64,000 bases of DNA from Rhizobiales bacterium CCH10-E5 (GCA_001556125.1 LSIG01000210.1:27808-91807); one strand, 5' to 3'. Shown: positions 45,490-54,512, numbered from the stretch's first letter. Notes: generated from the letters alone by a model not told the origin. Translations and numbers: made by a program.

Positions 45490-46521
45490 TCAGGCTTGGG
45501 AGTCGAGATCCCGCGCCAACCGCGCCGCCGCGACCGCGACCTCCACGACCAGCCCCTCGCGCTTCCAGTCGCGTGTCAGGCGGCCCCCGAGCTGCCGGCC
45601 GACGCTCATCTCCGCCAGCCGGGTGCCAAATCCCGTCCGGCCCGGCTCGCCCTCGATCTCGGGGCCGCCCGTTTCCGTCCAGCGCAGGATGATCTCGTCG
45701 CCGTCGTGACGGATCGCGATGTCGACGCTCCCGGTTTCGGCGGACAACGCGCCATATTTGACGGCGTTGGTGGCGAGTTCGTGGAAGAGCAGCGCGATCG
45801 GCGTGGCGCCGCGGTCGTCGACCGTGGCGTCCTCGCCCGTCACCGTCAGCCGCCCCTCGCTCACCGCCGGATAAGGCGAGAACAGGTTGTCCAGCAGACC
45901 CTTGATCGTGGTGCGGCCGATGACCGGCTGCGACGCCTCGCTGTGGGGGCGCACGAATTCATGGGCCCGCGCCAGCGCCGAGACGCGCTCGCGGAACTGG
46001 GCGGCGAAGTCCTTGGCCTCCGGGAACTCCCGGGCCGAGAGCGCGATCAGGCTGCCGACCACGGAGAAGATGTTCTTGATGCGGTGACTGAGCTCGTGGC
46101 TCAGCAATTCATTGGCTTCGGCCGCGAGCTTCGCCTCGTGGATGTCCGTGCAGGTGCCGATCCAGCGGACAATCCGTCCCTCCGCATCGCGCACCGGCTG
46201 GGCGCGGCCGATCGTCCAGCGATACTGTCCGGAATTGTGGCGCAGCCGGTACTCGACCTCATAGACCTCGCCCGTCGCCAACGAATGGCGCCAGCGCCGC
46301 CAGGCTTCCGGCTGGTCCTCCTCGTGGAAGAGCCCGGCCCAGCCCTCGCCATCGGTCGAACCCCGCGGGACGCCGGTGAATTCGTACCAACGCTCGTTGT
46401 AGTAGTCGTGGAAGCCGTCCGGCCGCGTCGACCAGACCATCTGCGGCATCACATCGGTCAGGATCTTGAAGGTCGCTTCGGTGACCGGCAGCCCGGCTTG
46501 GTACAGGTGGGTATCGGGCAA
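45490..46521 (-). CDS. PAS-containing HWE-family histidine kinase
   Basis: A 343-residue soluble kinase. An N-terminal PAS domain with PAC tail (about residues 15-135; FHDYYNERWYEFTGV, RWTIGRAQPVRDAEGRIVRWIG) precedes the HWE domain: phospho-acceptor His in LSHELSHRIKNIFSVV, Asn box LFHELATNAVKYGALS, and the diagnostic W-x-E in LRWTETGG. No membrane segments. HWE kinases in alphaproteobacteria serve light, redox and general stress signalling. The PAS cofactor is not predictable; no LOV cysteine motif is seen. Confidence 0.93.
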   Translation of the reverse strand: MPDTHLYQAGLPVTEATFKILTDVMPQMVWSTRPDGFHDYYNERWYEFTGVPRGSTDGEGWAGLFHEEDQPEAWRRWRHSLATGEVYEVEYRLRHNSGQYRWTIGRAQPVRDAEGRIVRWIGTCTDIHEAKLAAEANELLSHELSHRIKNIFSVVGSLIALSAREFPEAKDFAAQFRERVSALARAHEFVRPHSEASQPVIGRTTIKGLLDNLFSPYPAVSEGRLTVTGEDATVDDRGATPIALLFHELATNAVKYGALSAETGSVDIAIRHDGDEIILRWTETGGPEIEGEPGRTGFGTRLAEMSVGRQLGGRLTRDWKREGLVVEVAVAAARLARDLDSQA

Positions 46522-46676
46522 AGGCGGGACCTCGGGCTCCCGGCGGGAGCAGATAGCGGCTCAAACGCCGGGGACGCGGTTTTGTTGCACAGGGCCGAGG
46601 CCAGGGCCAGTGCAGCCGGGCGGCCTAGGGATATTCGCCTTTCGTTCCGGCTGCAGCCATCCTATCTCTGTTCTCT

Positions 46677-49163
46677 ATGGCCGCGTCCTCCCCGCTTCCT
46701 CCCGCCTTCGAGACGTGGTTCGCCGGCCGCGGCTGGAGCGCGCGGCCGCATCAGCTCGCTCTGCTCGAAGAGGCCCGTGCGGGGCGCTCGACGCTGCTGG
46801 TGGCACCGACAGGAGCCGGCAAGACGCTCGCCGGCTTCCTGCCCTCGCTGGTCGAGCTGTCGCAGCGCGACGGCAAGCGCGAGGGGCTGCACACCCTCTA
46901 CATCTCGCCGCTGAAGGCGCTGGCCGTCGACATCGCGCGCAATCTCGAGGCGCCGATCCGCGAGATGGGGCTGCCAATCGCTGTCGAGACGCGCACGGGC
47001 GACACCTCCGCCGCCAAGCGCACGCGGCAGATCAGGACGCCGCCCGACATCCTGCTGACGACGCCGGAGCAGCTCGCCTTGCTGGTCTCGCATCGCGACG
47101 CTGCGCCTTTCTTCGCCAGCCTGCGGCGGATCGTGCTGGACGAGCTTCACGCGCTGGTGGCCTCCAAGCGCGGCGACCTGCTTTCGCTCGATCTGGCGCG
47201 GCTGCGCAGCCTCGCGCCGCAGGTCAGCGCGGTCGGCCTCTCGGCGACGGTGCGCGAGCCGGCCGATCTGCAGCGCTTCCTCGGCGGCAGCGAGACGCCG
47301 GCCGGGCTCGTCACCGTCGGCGGCGGCGCTCCTGCGCGCATCGCCATCCTGCCGACGCAGACCCGTCTACCGCTCGCCGGCCACACCACCGCCCATGCGA
47401 TGGGCGCGATCTACGAGGCCATCAAGGCGCACAAGCTGACGCTGGTCTTCGTCAATACGCGCATGCAGGCCGAGTTCGCCTTCCAGGCGCTGTGGACCAT
47501 CAATGAAGACAATCTGCCGATCGCGCTGCATCACGGCTCGCTCGATGCCACGCAGCGCCGCAAGGTCGAGGCGGCGATGGCCGAGGGGCGGCTGAAGGCC
47601 GTGGTCTGCACCGCGACGCTCGATCTGGGCATCGACTGGGGCGATGTCGATCTCGTCGTCAATCTCGGCGCGCCCAAGGGCGCGAGCCGGCTGATGCAGC
47701 GGATCGGCCGCTCCAACCACCGCATGGACGAGCCCTCGCAGGCGCTGCTCGTGCCCTCCAACCGCTTCGAACTGCTGGAGTGCCGCGCCGCGCTCGATGC
47801 CGTCGCCGAGGCGGCGCAGGACACGGCGGATGCCCGGATCGGCGCGCTCGACGTGCTGGCCCAGCATGTCCTCGGCGTCGCCTGCTCGGACGGATTCGAC
47901 TCCGACGCGCTTTACCGGGAGGTCTGCAGCGCCTCGCCCTATGCCGGGCTGGAACGCGCCGATTTCGACGCGGTGGTGAATTTCGTCGCCACCGGCGGCT
48001 ACGCACTGAAGAGCTATGAGCGTTTCGCCAAGCTGCGGCAGGACAAGGCCGGACACTGGCGCGCCAGCCATGCCAAGGTCATCCAGCAATACCGCATGAA
48101 TGTCGGCACAATCGTCGAATCGACGATGATGAAGGTCCGGCTCGGCAAGGCCCGCGCCGGCCAGCCCGGCCAGCCGCAGACGGTTCTGCGCGGCGGGCGC
48201 GTGCTCGGCGAGATCGAGGAGTATTTCGCCGAGACACTCGTTCCCGGCGACACCTTCATCTTCGCCGGCGAGGTGCTGCGCTTCGAGGGCATCACCGGCA
48301 ACGAGGCGGTCTGCTCGCGCGCCGCGCCGGGCACGGATCCGAAAATCCCCTCCTATGCCGGCGGCAAGTTCCCGCTTTCGACCTTTCTCGCCGCGCGCGT
48401 GCGGGCGATGCTCGCCGATCCGAAGGAGTGGGACTCCCTGCCCGAGGAGGTTTCCTCCTGGCTGCATGCCCAGCGGCTGAAATCGCGGCTGCCCAAGCCC
48501 GGCGAGTTGCTGGTCGAGACCTTCCCGCGCGGCGGGCGCTTCTATCTCGTGGCCTACCCGTTCGAGGGGCGCCTCGCCCATCAGACGCTCGGCATGCTGC
48601 TGACGCGCCGGCTGGAGCGCGCCCGGATGCGCCCGCTCGGCTTCGTCTGCAATGATTACGGCATGGCCTGCTGGGGGCTGGGCGACATGACGGCCGCGAT
48701 CGCGCGGGGGGCCCTGAGCTTGGACGAACTGTTCTCGCAGGACATGCTGGGCGACGATCTCGAGGAATGGCTGGCGGAATCGGCGCTGATGAAGCGCACC
48801 TTCCGGCAATGCGCCGTGATCGCCGGGCTGATCGAGCGGCGCTTCCCGGGCCAAGAGAAGAACGGCCGCCAAGTCACCATGTCGACCGATCTCGTCTACG
48901 ATGTGCTGCGCCGCCACGAGCCCGACCATGTGCTGCTCAAGGCCGCACGCGCGGATGCTGCGACCGGCTTGCTCGACATCCAGCGCCTGGGCCAGATGCT
49001 GACACGGATCAGCGGGCGAATCGTGCATCAGCCGCTCGATCATGTCTCGCCGCTCGGCGTCTCGGTGATGCTCGAGATCGGGCGCGAGGCCGTCTATGGC
49101 GAGGCGGCGGACGAAATCCTGGCGGAGGCGGAAGCGATGCTGATCGAGGAGGCGATGGCGTGA
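46677..49163 (+). CDS. Lhr-Core, ligase-associated DEXH-box 3'-5' DNA helicase
   Basis: An 828-residue helicase. Walker A APTGAGKT is at 44-51 and the DEXH box DELH at 155-158; SATV, TRMQAEF and the QRIGRSNHR motif VI follow, then the winged-helix/beta-barrel Lhr-Core domain and the C-terminal block. It lacks the large Lhr-CTD of full-length Lhr. Together with the ligase, exonuclease and PdeM it forms the Lhr-Core repair set known from pseudomonads and rhizobia. The pdeM GTG overlaps its stop, so these two are translationally coupled. Confidence 0.94.
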   Translation: MAASSPLPPAFETWFAGRGWSARPHQLALLEEARAGRSTLLVAPTGAGKTLAGFLPSLVELSQRDGKREGLHTLYISPLKALAVDIARNLEAPIREMGLPIAVETRTGDTSAAKRTRQIRTPPDILLTTPEQLALLVSHRDAAPFFASLRRIVLDELHALVASKRGDLLSLDLARLRSLAPQVSAVGLSATVREPADLQRFLGGSETPAGLVTVGGGAPARIAILPTQTRLPLAGHTTAHAMGAIYEAIKAHKLTLVFVNTRMQAEFAFQALWTINEDNLPIALHHGSLDATQRRKVEAAMAEGRLKAVVCTATLDLGIDWGDVDLVVNLGAPKGASRLMQRIGRSNHRMDEPSQALLVPSNRFELLECRAALDAVAEAAQDTADARIGALDVLAQHVLGVACSDGFDSDALYREVCSASPYAGLERADFDAVVNFVATGGYALKSYERFAKLRQDKAGHWRASHAKVIQQYRMNVGTIVESTMMKVRLGKARAGQPGQPQTVLRGGRVLGEIEEYFAETLVPGDTFIFAGEVLRFEGITGNEAVCSRAAPGTDPKIPSYAGGKFPLSTFLAARVRAMLADPKEWDSLPEEVSSWLHAQRLKSRLPKPGELLVETFPRGGRFYLVAYPFEGRLAHQTLGMLLTRRLERARMRPLGFVCNDYGMACWGLGDMTAAIARGALSLDELFSQDMLGDDLEEWLAESALMKRTFRQCAVIAGLIERRFPGQEKNGRQVTMSTDLVYDVLRRHEPDHVLLKAARADAATGLLDIQRLGQMLTRISGRIVHQPLDHVSPLGVSVMLEIGREAVYGEAADEILAEAEAMLIEEAMA

Positions 49164-49870
49164 ACGCCGCGACGGCAGGCGACGACGCGGCCACGGAAGC
49201 CGCCTTCCTGCTCGGGCGGCTCGTGGTCGTGCCCGACCATTCCGGCGCGCTCTGGCTGCCGGAGGAGCGCACGCTCGTCGTCGCCGACCTGCATCTCGAG
49301 AAAGGCTCCTCCTATGCCAGGCGCGGCGTCTTCCTGCCGCCCTATGATTCGGCGGCGACGCTGGCGGCGCTTGCAGCCGCGATCGCCCGCCATGCGCCGG
49401 CCCGCGTCATCGCGCTGGGCGACAGCTTCCATGACCGCGAAGCGGGCGAGCGCTTCGGCGCGGCCGAGCGCGCCACGCTCGCGGCGCTTCAGGCCGGCCG
49501 CGACTGGATCTGGGTGACCGGCAATCACGACCCGCAGATCGGCGGCGGGCTCGGCGGCGAGGTCGTCGCCCGTCTCTCGCTCGCCGGCGTCACGCTGCGA
49601 CACGAGCCGGACGCAGCCGAGGCCGGTTTCGAAATCGCCGGCCATCTCCATCCGGCGGCGAAACTGCGCCTGCGCGGCCGGTCGCTCCGGCGGCGCTGCT
49701 TCGCGCTCTCGGCCCGGCGCTGCGTCATGCCGGCGATGGGCGCCTATGCCGGCGGGCTGAACCTGCGCGATGCCGCCTTCCGCCCGCTGCTGGGCGCCGG
49801 CTTCAGCGCCCATCTGCTCGGCGACGCCCGCCTCTTCCGCATCGACCCGCGGCTGCTGCTGCCGGACTGA
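49160..49870 (+). CDS. pdeM: Ligase-associated metallophosphoesterase
   Basis: A 236-residue calcineurin-type phosphoesterase. Motifs are in order: ADLHLEKGSSYARRG, ALGDSFHDRE, VTGNHDPQIGGG and IAGHLHPAAKL. Characterised homologues of this cluster act as manganese-dependent nucleases or phosphodiesterases. The GTG at 49160 overlaps the Lhr-Core stop (GTGA). Fourth member of the ligase/exonuclease/helicase/PdeM group. Confidence 0.93.
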   Translation: MNAATAGDDAATEAAFLLGRLVVVPDHSGALWLPEERTLVVADLHLEKGSSYARRGVFLPPYDSAATLAALAAAIARHAPARVIALGDSFHDREAGERFGAAERATLAALQAGRDWIWVTGNHDPQIGGGLGGEVVARLSLAGVTLRHEPDAAEAGFEIAGHLHPAAKLRLRGRSLRRRCFALSARRCVMPAMGAYAGGLNLRDAAFRPLLGAGFSAHLLGDARLFRIDPRLLLPD

Positions 49871-50047
49871 AGACGGGCGAGACGGCACCGCAGACGACGG
49901 CCGCGCTCAGGGCCGGAGCCATCTCGTCCATGCCGCGACGATGTGGGTTGCGTCCACCCGGCGCTTGTGGCATCAGGACGCCGCTTCGGAACGACGCCCG
50001 CCCTGCCCTCGCCCCGGCGACCGCAGAGCAACCTGGCCGACGATCCT

Positions 50048-50122
50048 GCTGCGGTAGCTCAGTGGTAGAGCACACCATTGGTAATGGTGAGGTCGAGAGT
50101 TCAATCCTCTCTCGCAGCACCA
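50048..50122 (+). tRNA. tRNA-Thr (anticodon GGT)
   Basis: A full cloverleaf can be folded: acceptor GCTGCGG with CTCGCAGC (one G-T pair), D-arm GCTCAGTGGTAGAGC, anticodon stem CACCA/TGGTG with loop TTGGTAA (anticodon GGT, codon ACC), and T-arm GAGAGTTCAATCCTCTC. Discriminator A is at 50119 and CCA (50120-50122) is encoded. Confidence 0.97.
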
Positions 50123-50144
50123 GCCTTTCCGGCTGGAGCCCTTT
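50120..50144 (+). terminator. Weak hairpin and T-run after tRNA-Thr
   Basis: CCAGCC (50120-50125, including the CCA end) pairs with GGCTGG (50131-50136) around TTTCC. A TTTT run follows at 50141-50144. It could terminate tRNA transcription, though the stem is short and the T-run is offset by four bases. Confidence 0.4.
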
Positions 50145-50251
50145 TGATCTCAGAGACATTGCTGGGTTTTTGCGTCGTGGCCCGCTGACGGCGCTACGGC
50201 CCTGCGCCGAGGATGGCGGCAGCGGCGGATCGGCTTCGGCACGACTGCCCG

Positions 50252-50476
50252 CTACGCAGCCTCATTGTCGCCGCGGGGCGCCCGGGCGCCTTCCGAGAAC
50301 ACCCCGCGCAGGAAGCCACGCGAGGCCGCCCTGTCGGCGTCGGCCAGTAGCGCATGAAAATCATGCAGGAGCGCTCGCAGGGCCTGCCGCTCGCTGCCAT
50401 GTTCCTCGACCAGCTCGATCAGCTCCCACTCGATCGCGTCGCGATCATCCTCGATCTCGGCTGGCTCGGCTGACAT
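50252..50476 (-). CDS. Small acidic hypothetical protein
   Basis: A 74-residue protein from the ATG at 50476, with GGGGAG upstream at a suitable distance. It is rich in Glu/Asp and helical (EDDRDAIEWELIELVEEHGSE, then ALRALLHDFHALLADADRAA). I do not recognise the family. No membrane segment. Alone on the minus strand between tRNA-Thr and a dispersed repeat. The good RBS and compact start argue that it is real. Confidence 0.55.
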   Translation of the reverse strand: MSAEPAEIEDDRDAIEWELIELVEEHGSERQALRALLHDFHALLADADRAASRGFLRGVFSEGARAPRGDNEAA

Positions 50477-50570
50477 ATTCTTTGCTCCCCTGAATGAGAA
50501 CGAAATAGGAACATTGTCGGGTCTGGAGTCAAGATGCCTAGAGCCGGCTGACGTCGCTCGGAAACTGACA

Positions 50571-50665
50571 GTCATTCCGGACAAGCGGCAAAGCCGCGCC
50601 GATCCGGAATCCATCGTCAAGCTCCGGAGCCCTTCCGATGGATCCCGGGACAAGCCCGGGATGAC
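50571..50665. repeat. Dispersed palindromic repeat (GTCATTCCGG...CCGGGATGAC)
   Basis: A 95-base element with inverted ends: GTCATTCCGGACAAGC at the left and GGGACAAGCCCGGGATGAC at the right. The interior has GATCCGGAATCCATCG and its near-complement CGATGGATCCCGGGAC, so the whole element folds into a long imperfect hairpin. This is a common short interspersed repeat of Rhizobiales chromosomes. It accounts for most of the 278-base gap between the small protein and the cyclase gene. Confidence 0.72.
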
Positions 50666-50754
50666 GGCCGCGGTTCCAAGAAAACCCGGCACGCTCCAGG
50701 AGCGCCATCGCATCGAAGGCGCTCCCGCGTGTTCCCCGAAAAGAACCCGCCCCC

Positions 50755-51423
50755 TCAGCCCATCCCCTCGATGGCAAAGATCCGGGCCGGGGAGCCGTCG
50801 GCGTTGGGCAGCTTCAGCGGGGCGGCGCAAAGGAAGGTGCGGGGGTTATTCAGCGCGCTGGTGTTGACGACATATTCGATCAGCGTGACGCCGGCGCGCA
50901 GGCAGATGTCATGCGTCACGTGTTGGTCGAAGGGCACGTGCCTGTCGTCGAGCAGCAGGCGGATCGGATAGTCCTGCGGGAAGTCGAAGGCGAGCGCGGT
51001 GGGCTTGCGGTCCTTGAGCCAGAGCGCCGCCTCGCGGGTGAGATAGGGAGCGTCGAGCCAGAACTCTCGGGTCCGGTAGTCGCGCTTCGTGTCCCAGCCG
51101 CTGGAGAGCAGCAGGATCTCGCCTTCCGGCCCGCCGGGATCGGCCGCCGCGAGTCTCTCGGCATCGATCGCCTGATTGGGGGCGACGTCGCGCAGGTCGA
51201 GCACGCGGCAGGGGCCGACGACGCGCGAGAGCGCGGTCGCCTCGATCGTCGGGCTGTGGGCGATGACATGGGCCTGCGCATCGACATGCGAGAAGCCATG
51301 GCAGGTCATGCTGATGCGGGAGACCCTGAACGGGTCCCCCGCCGCGATGTCGCCCTTGATCGCCAGGTCGACCGGCCAGCGAAAATGCGGCTCGATCGGC
51401 ATGGAGAGGTCGATGATCTCCAT
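50755..51423 (-). CDS. Cyclase-family metal-dependent hydrolase (kynurenine formamidase-like)
   Basis: A 222-residue protein starting MEIIDLSMPIEPHFRWPVDL. The metal-binding signature HGFSHVDAQAH (form HxxxHxDxxxH) is present, followed by LDLRDVAP and LLLSSGWD. Related enzymes hydrolyse N-formylkynurenine or cyclic amides/lactones. Its ATG overlaps the stop of the TRAP binding-protein gene (TGATG), so the hydrolase probably acts on what the TRAP system imports. Substrate not identifiable. Confidence 0.87.
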   Translation of the reverse strand: MEIIDLSMPIEPHFRWPVDLAIKGDIAAGDPFRVSRISMTCHGFSHVDAQAHVIAHSPTIEATALSRVVGPCRVLDLRDVAPNQAIDAERLAAADPGGPEGEILLLSSGWDTKRDYRTREFWLDAPYLTREAALWLKDRKPTALAFDFPQDYPIRLLLDDRHVPFDQHVTHDICLRAGVTLIEYVVNTSALNNPRTFLCAAPLKLPNADGSPARIFAIEGMG

Positions 51424-52418
51424 CAGACAGCGGCCTTCTTGATCGCGTCCAGCGTGTCGCCGCCGAATTTGGTGACGAACTCCTTCTCGACCTCCGCCGC
51501 GACGATCTTCGAGAAGGACTCGCGGTCGGGATTCTCGACCGCCTGCATTCCGGCCTTCTTCAGCGCGGCGAGGCTGGAGCCTTCCGTGTCCTCGTTCATC
51601 TGGCGCTGCACGCCGGCGAGTTCGATCGCGGTCTCGCCGAGGATCTTCTGGAGATCGGGCGCCATCGCGTCGAACTTCGTCTTGTTCATCACCACGGGGC
51701 CGGTGGTGAAGGCGTGGCGCGTCAGCGACAGATGCTTCTGCACCTCTGCGAATTTGGCGTTGAGGATCAGCGTCACGGGGTTCTCCTGCCCGTCGACCGC
51801 TCCGGTCTCGAGCGCCGAGAACAACTCGGTGAAGGCCATCGGCGTCGGTACGGCGCCGAGCAGCTGGAAGGCGCGGATATGGGCCGGGTTGGGCGTGGTG
51901 CGGATCTTCAGCCCCTTGATGTCGGCGGCGTTCGCCACCGGGCGGCGGCTGTTGGTGAGGTTGCGCCAGCCGATCTCCCAGGTCGCCAGCGCCTTGAGGT
52001 TCGAGCCTTCGAGCTCCTTGCGCAGCCCGTCGCCGATCGGCCCGTCCATCACGGCGGCCGCATGCTTGCGGCTCTGGAACAGGAAGGGCAGGTCGAGCAC
52101 GTTGAGCTTCGGCGCCAGGCCGGTGAAGAACGGGTTGCCGGTCAGGCAGATGTCGAGCGAGCCGCCCCGCACGGCGCTGATCGTCTGCGGATCGGAGCCG
52201 AGCGCGCCGTTCGGAAAGATCTGGACCTCGAGCTGGCCGTTGCTCTTTGCCTTCACCTTCTCGGCGAACTGGACGGCAGCCTTGTGCCAGCTGTCCGATT
52301 CCGGATGGGGATGGGCGAAACGCAGCTTCGTGGCCTGTGCGAGAGCCGGCCGCCCGATCGCGAAGAGGGCAAGGCCGGAGCCGGCGGTGATCAGGGCGTG
52401 GCGCCTGGTGATTGTCAT
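51423..52418 (-). CDS. TRAP transporter periplasmic substrate-binding protein (DctP family)
   Basis: A 331-residue binding protein with a twin-arginine-like signal (MTITRRHALITAGSGLALFA...RPALAQ), preceded by AGGAGGAG. The DctP body is recognised by LRFAHPHPESDSWHKAAVQFAEKV, VQIFPNGALGSD, LTNSRRPVANAADIKGLKIRT and TELFSALETGAVDGQENP. The arginine in KGLKIRT normally contacts the substrate carboxylate. Forms an operon with DctQ and DctM upstream and the cyclase downstream. Confidence 0.93.
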   Translation of the reverse strand: MTITRRHALITAGSGLALFAIGRPALAQATKLRFAHPHPESDSWHKAAVQFAEKVKAKSNGQLEVQIFPNGALGSDPQTISAVRGGSLDICLTGNPFFTGLAPKLNVLDLPFLFQSRKHAAAVMDGPIGDGLRKELEGSNLKALATWEIGWRNLTNSRRPVANAADIKGLKIRTTPNPAHIRAFQLLGAVPTPMAFTELFSALETGAVDGQENPVTLILNAKFAEVQKHLSLTRHAFTTGPVVMNKTKFDAMAPDLQKILGETAIELAGVQRQMNEDTEGSSLAALKKAGMQAVENPDRESFSKIVAAEVEKEFVTKFGGDTLDAIKKAAV

Positions 52419-52478
52419 CGGGTTCTCCTCCTGAGGATATCGTTCTTGTGGTTTCTCGTTTTTCGACGCGGCGCCTCT

Positions 52479-53762
52479 TCAGCGCCCGTAGAACCATTTC
52501 GCCGGCACAGTCACGATCTCGGGGACCAGCACCAGCAGGGCGAGGACTGCGACCTGCGCCAGCAGGAACGGCATGACCCCGCGCACCACCCTGTCGACTG
52601 ACACGCGGCCGACAGCGCAGACCACGTTGAGCACCGTGCCCACGGGCGGCGTCAGCAGGCCGATCGCGTTGTTCATAATGAAGAGGACGCCGAAATAGAC
52701 CGGATCGATGCCGGCCTGCTTGACGATCGGCATCAGCACCGGCGTCAGGATCAGCACGGTCGGGATGAAGTCGAGCGCCGTGCCGACAACGACGACCAGC
52801 AACATCATCGCCGCCATCAGCAGTGTCTTGTACTCGATCAGCGGACCCAGCATCGCGCCGACCTCGGCGGGGATGTTGGCGATGGTGATGAGCCAGGCCG
52901 AAACCAGCGCCGCCGCGACCAGGAACATGACCGAGGCCGACATCTTCAGCGCCGCCAGCAGCGCAGGCCGCAGATGCTCGATGCGCAATTCGCGATAGAC
53001 GAACATCCCGATCACGAAGGCATAGACCGCGGCCACGACAGCGGCCTCGGTCGGAGTGAACACGCCGAGCTTCATGCCGCCGATGATCACGAAGGGCAAA
53101 AGCAGTGCCCAGAGACCGTCGAACGCGGCCTTCGCGATGCTGCGGACGCTCGGCCGCGGCAGGGGCGAAACCGGCTCGTCCTTCGCCAGCACATACCAGG
53201 TGATGACGAGAGCGAGGCCCATCAGCAGGCCCGGCACGATGCCGGCCAGGAACAGCCGGGTGATCGAAACGCCGGCCGCGACGCCGAACACCACGAAGCC
53301 GATCGAGGGTGGGATCACGGGCGCGATGATGCCGCCGGCCGCAATCAGCCCGCAGCTGCGGTCGAGCCGGTAGCCGGCCTGCCGCATCATCGGGATCAGC
53401 AGGGCGGCGAGCGCGGCCGTATCGGCCACCGCCGAGCCGGAGATGCTGGCCATCACGATGGCCGCGACGACGGCGACATAGCCGAGTCCGCCGCGGACAT
53501 GGCCGACGAGCGCCATCGCGAAGGCGATGATGCGCTTGGACAGCCCGCCCGCGTTCATCAACTCCCCGGCCAGCATGAAGAAGGGCACAGCCATCAACGG
53601 GAAGCTGTCGGCCCCGCCGATCAGGTTCTGCGCCAGGATCTGCGCGTCGAACATGCCGAGATGCAGCATCAGCGCGACACCGCAGACCAGGAGCGAGATC
53701 GCGATCGGCATCCCCAGCGCCATCGCGCCGAGCAGCGAGACCAGGAAGACGAGAACCGTCAT
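52479..53762 (-). CDS. TRAP transporter large permease (DctM family)
   Basis: A 427-residue inner-membrane permease with about 12 hydrophobic segments. Hallmarks: SFPLMAVPFFMLAGELMNAGGLSKRI, MASISGSAVADTAALAALLIPMM, and GLLTPPVGTVLNVVC. It drives sodium-coupled uptake of organic acids. Its ATG overlaps the DctQ stop (ATGA), and the binding-protein gene follows after 60 bases. Confidence 0.94.
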   Translation of the reverse strand: MTVLVFLVSLLGAMALGMPIAISLLVCGVALMLHLGMFDAQILAQNLIGGADSFPLMAVPFFMLAGELMNAGGLSKRIIAFAMALVGHVRGGLGYVAVVAAIVMASISGSAVADTAALAALLIPMMRQAGYRLDRSCGLIAAGGIIAPVIPPSIGFVVFGVAAGVSITRLFLAGIVPGLLMGLALVITWYVLAKDEPVSPLPRPSVRSIAKAAFDGLWALLLPFVIIGGMKLGVFTPTEAAVVAAVYAFVIGMFVYRELRIEHLRPALLAALKMSASVMFLVAAALVSAWLITIANIPAEVGAMLGPLIEYKTLLMAAMMLLVVVVGTALDFIPTVLILTPVLMPIVKQAGIDPVYFGVLFIMNNAIGLLTPPVGTVLNVVCAVGRVSVDRVVRGVMPFLLAQVAVLALLVLVPEIVTVPAKWFYGR

Positions 53763-54304
53763 GGCCGCCGCCGCTCGCGGTTCTGCGTCTCGAAAGCGGC
53801 GAGTTCCTCCGATTCGGCGCCGATGACGAGTTCTCCCGGCGGCACGCGGCCCATCAGCAGCCGGATCAGCGTGACGAGGTTGATCGCCCCGATGCCCAGG
53901 CCGCAGGCGAGGCCGGCGATGTAGAAAATCGCGGTCGGCACCCCCATCACCGGCGAGAGATTGGCCATGTTGAGGCTGCTCTGCTGCCAGCAACCGAAGA
54001 CCAGCAGGCCCATGCAGAACAGCGACAGGCTCTCGGCCACGAGTCGCGCCAACCAGCGGCCGCGCAGTCCGAGCATCTGCACGATCGCCGTCATGCCGAG
54101 ATGGCCGCCTTCGAGCGCCACGAGGAAAGCTCCGCCGAAGGTCAGCCAGACGAAGATCATCCGTGAGGCCTCGTCCGACATGGTGATGCCGGAGTTGAAC
54201 AGGTAGCGCAGCACGACATTGCCGAAGACCATCGCGATCATCACCACGAAGGCGAGGATCAGGAGGTTTTCGAGCTGGCGAAGCAGGAATCGGGACAGAG
54301 GCAT
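53759..54304 (-). CDS. TRAP transporter small permease (DctQ family)
   Basis: A 181-residue four-helix membrane protein (LENLLILAFVVMIAMVFGNVVLRY, MIFVWLTFGGAFLVALEGGHLGM and later helices) that partners DctM. The GGHLGM segment is typical. Start at ATG 54304 (a GTG lies one codon earlier). First gene of the TRAP-cyclase operon; its promoter should lie in 54305-54608. Confidence 0.9.
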   Translation of the reverse strand: MPLSRFLLRQLENLLILAFVVMIAMVFGNVVLRYLFNSGITMSDEASRMIFVWLTFGGAFLVALEGGHLGMTAIVQMLGLRGRWLARLVAESLSLFCMGLLVFGCWQQSSLNMANLSPVMGVPTAIFYIAGLACGLGIGAINLVTLIRLLMGRVPPGELVIGAESEELAAFETQNRERRRP

Positions 54305-54499
54305 CACGGTCGGTCAGCCCAGCGACCGGTCAGTCGTGAGGAGGCCGATCGACCCATCGCGGACTGGACGCTGAGTCGGAGCGGAGCCTGTCGCGACGAG
54401 ACCCACTCACGCGTGCCAATGACGGATCTGCGTGCGCGCATGTCCGCTCCTCCGATGTTCCCTGCCCGTGCCATGGCGGTTCGTGTCGCCATTCTTATT

Positions 54500-54512
54500 G
54501 TATGCTGCATAC
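54500..54512 (-). promoter_or_regulatory. GTATGC-T-GCATAC palindrome upstream of the TRAP operon
   Basis: A perfect 6+1+6 dyad in an AT-rich patch about 195 bases before dctQ. TTGACA on the minus strand lies nearby at 54538-54533. GntR-family repressors of TRAP operons often use TATGCATA-like sites, so this may be an operator, but no regulator gene is adjacent. The rest of the roughly 300-base interval 54305-54608 holds no gene that I can support. Confidence 0.4.

Noticed and set aside
50048..50122. tRNA-Thr as an integration (att) site
   Set aside because: No integrase gene and no downstream duplicate of the tRNA 3' end seen within the next few kilobases.
49930..50493. Frame running through the tRNA-Thr gene
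   Set aside because: A tRNA with a full cloverleaf lies inside it and the predicted protein has no recognisable features.
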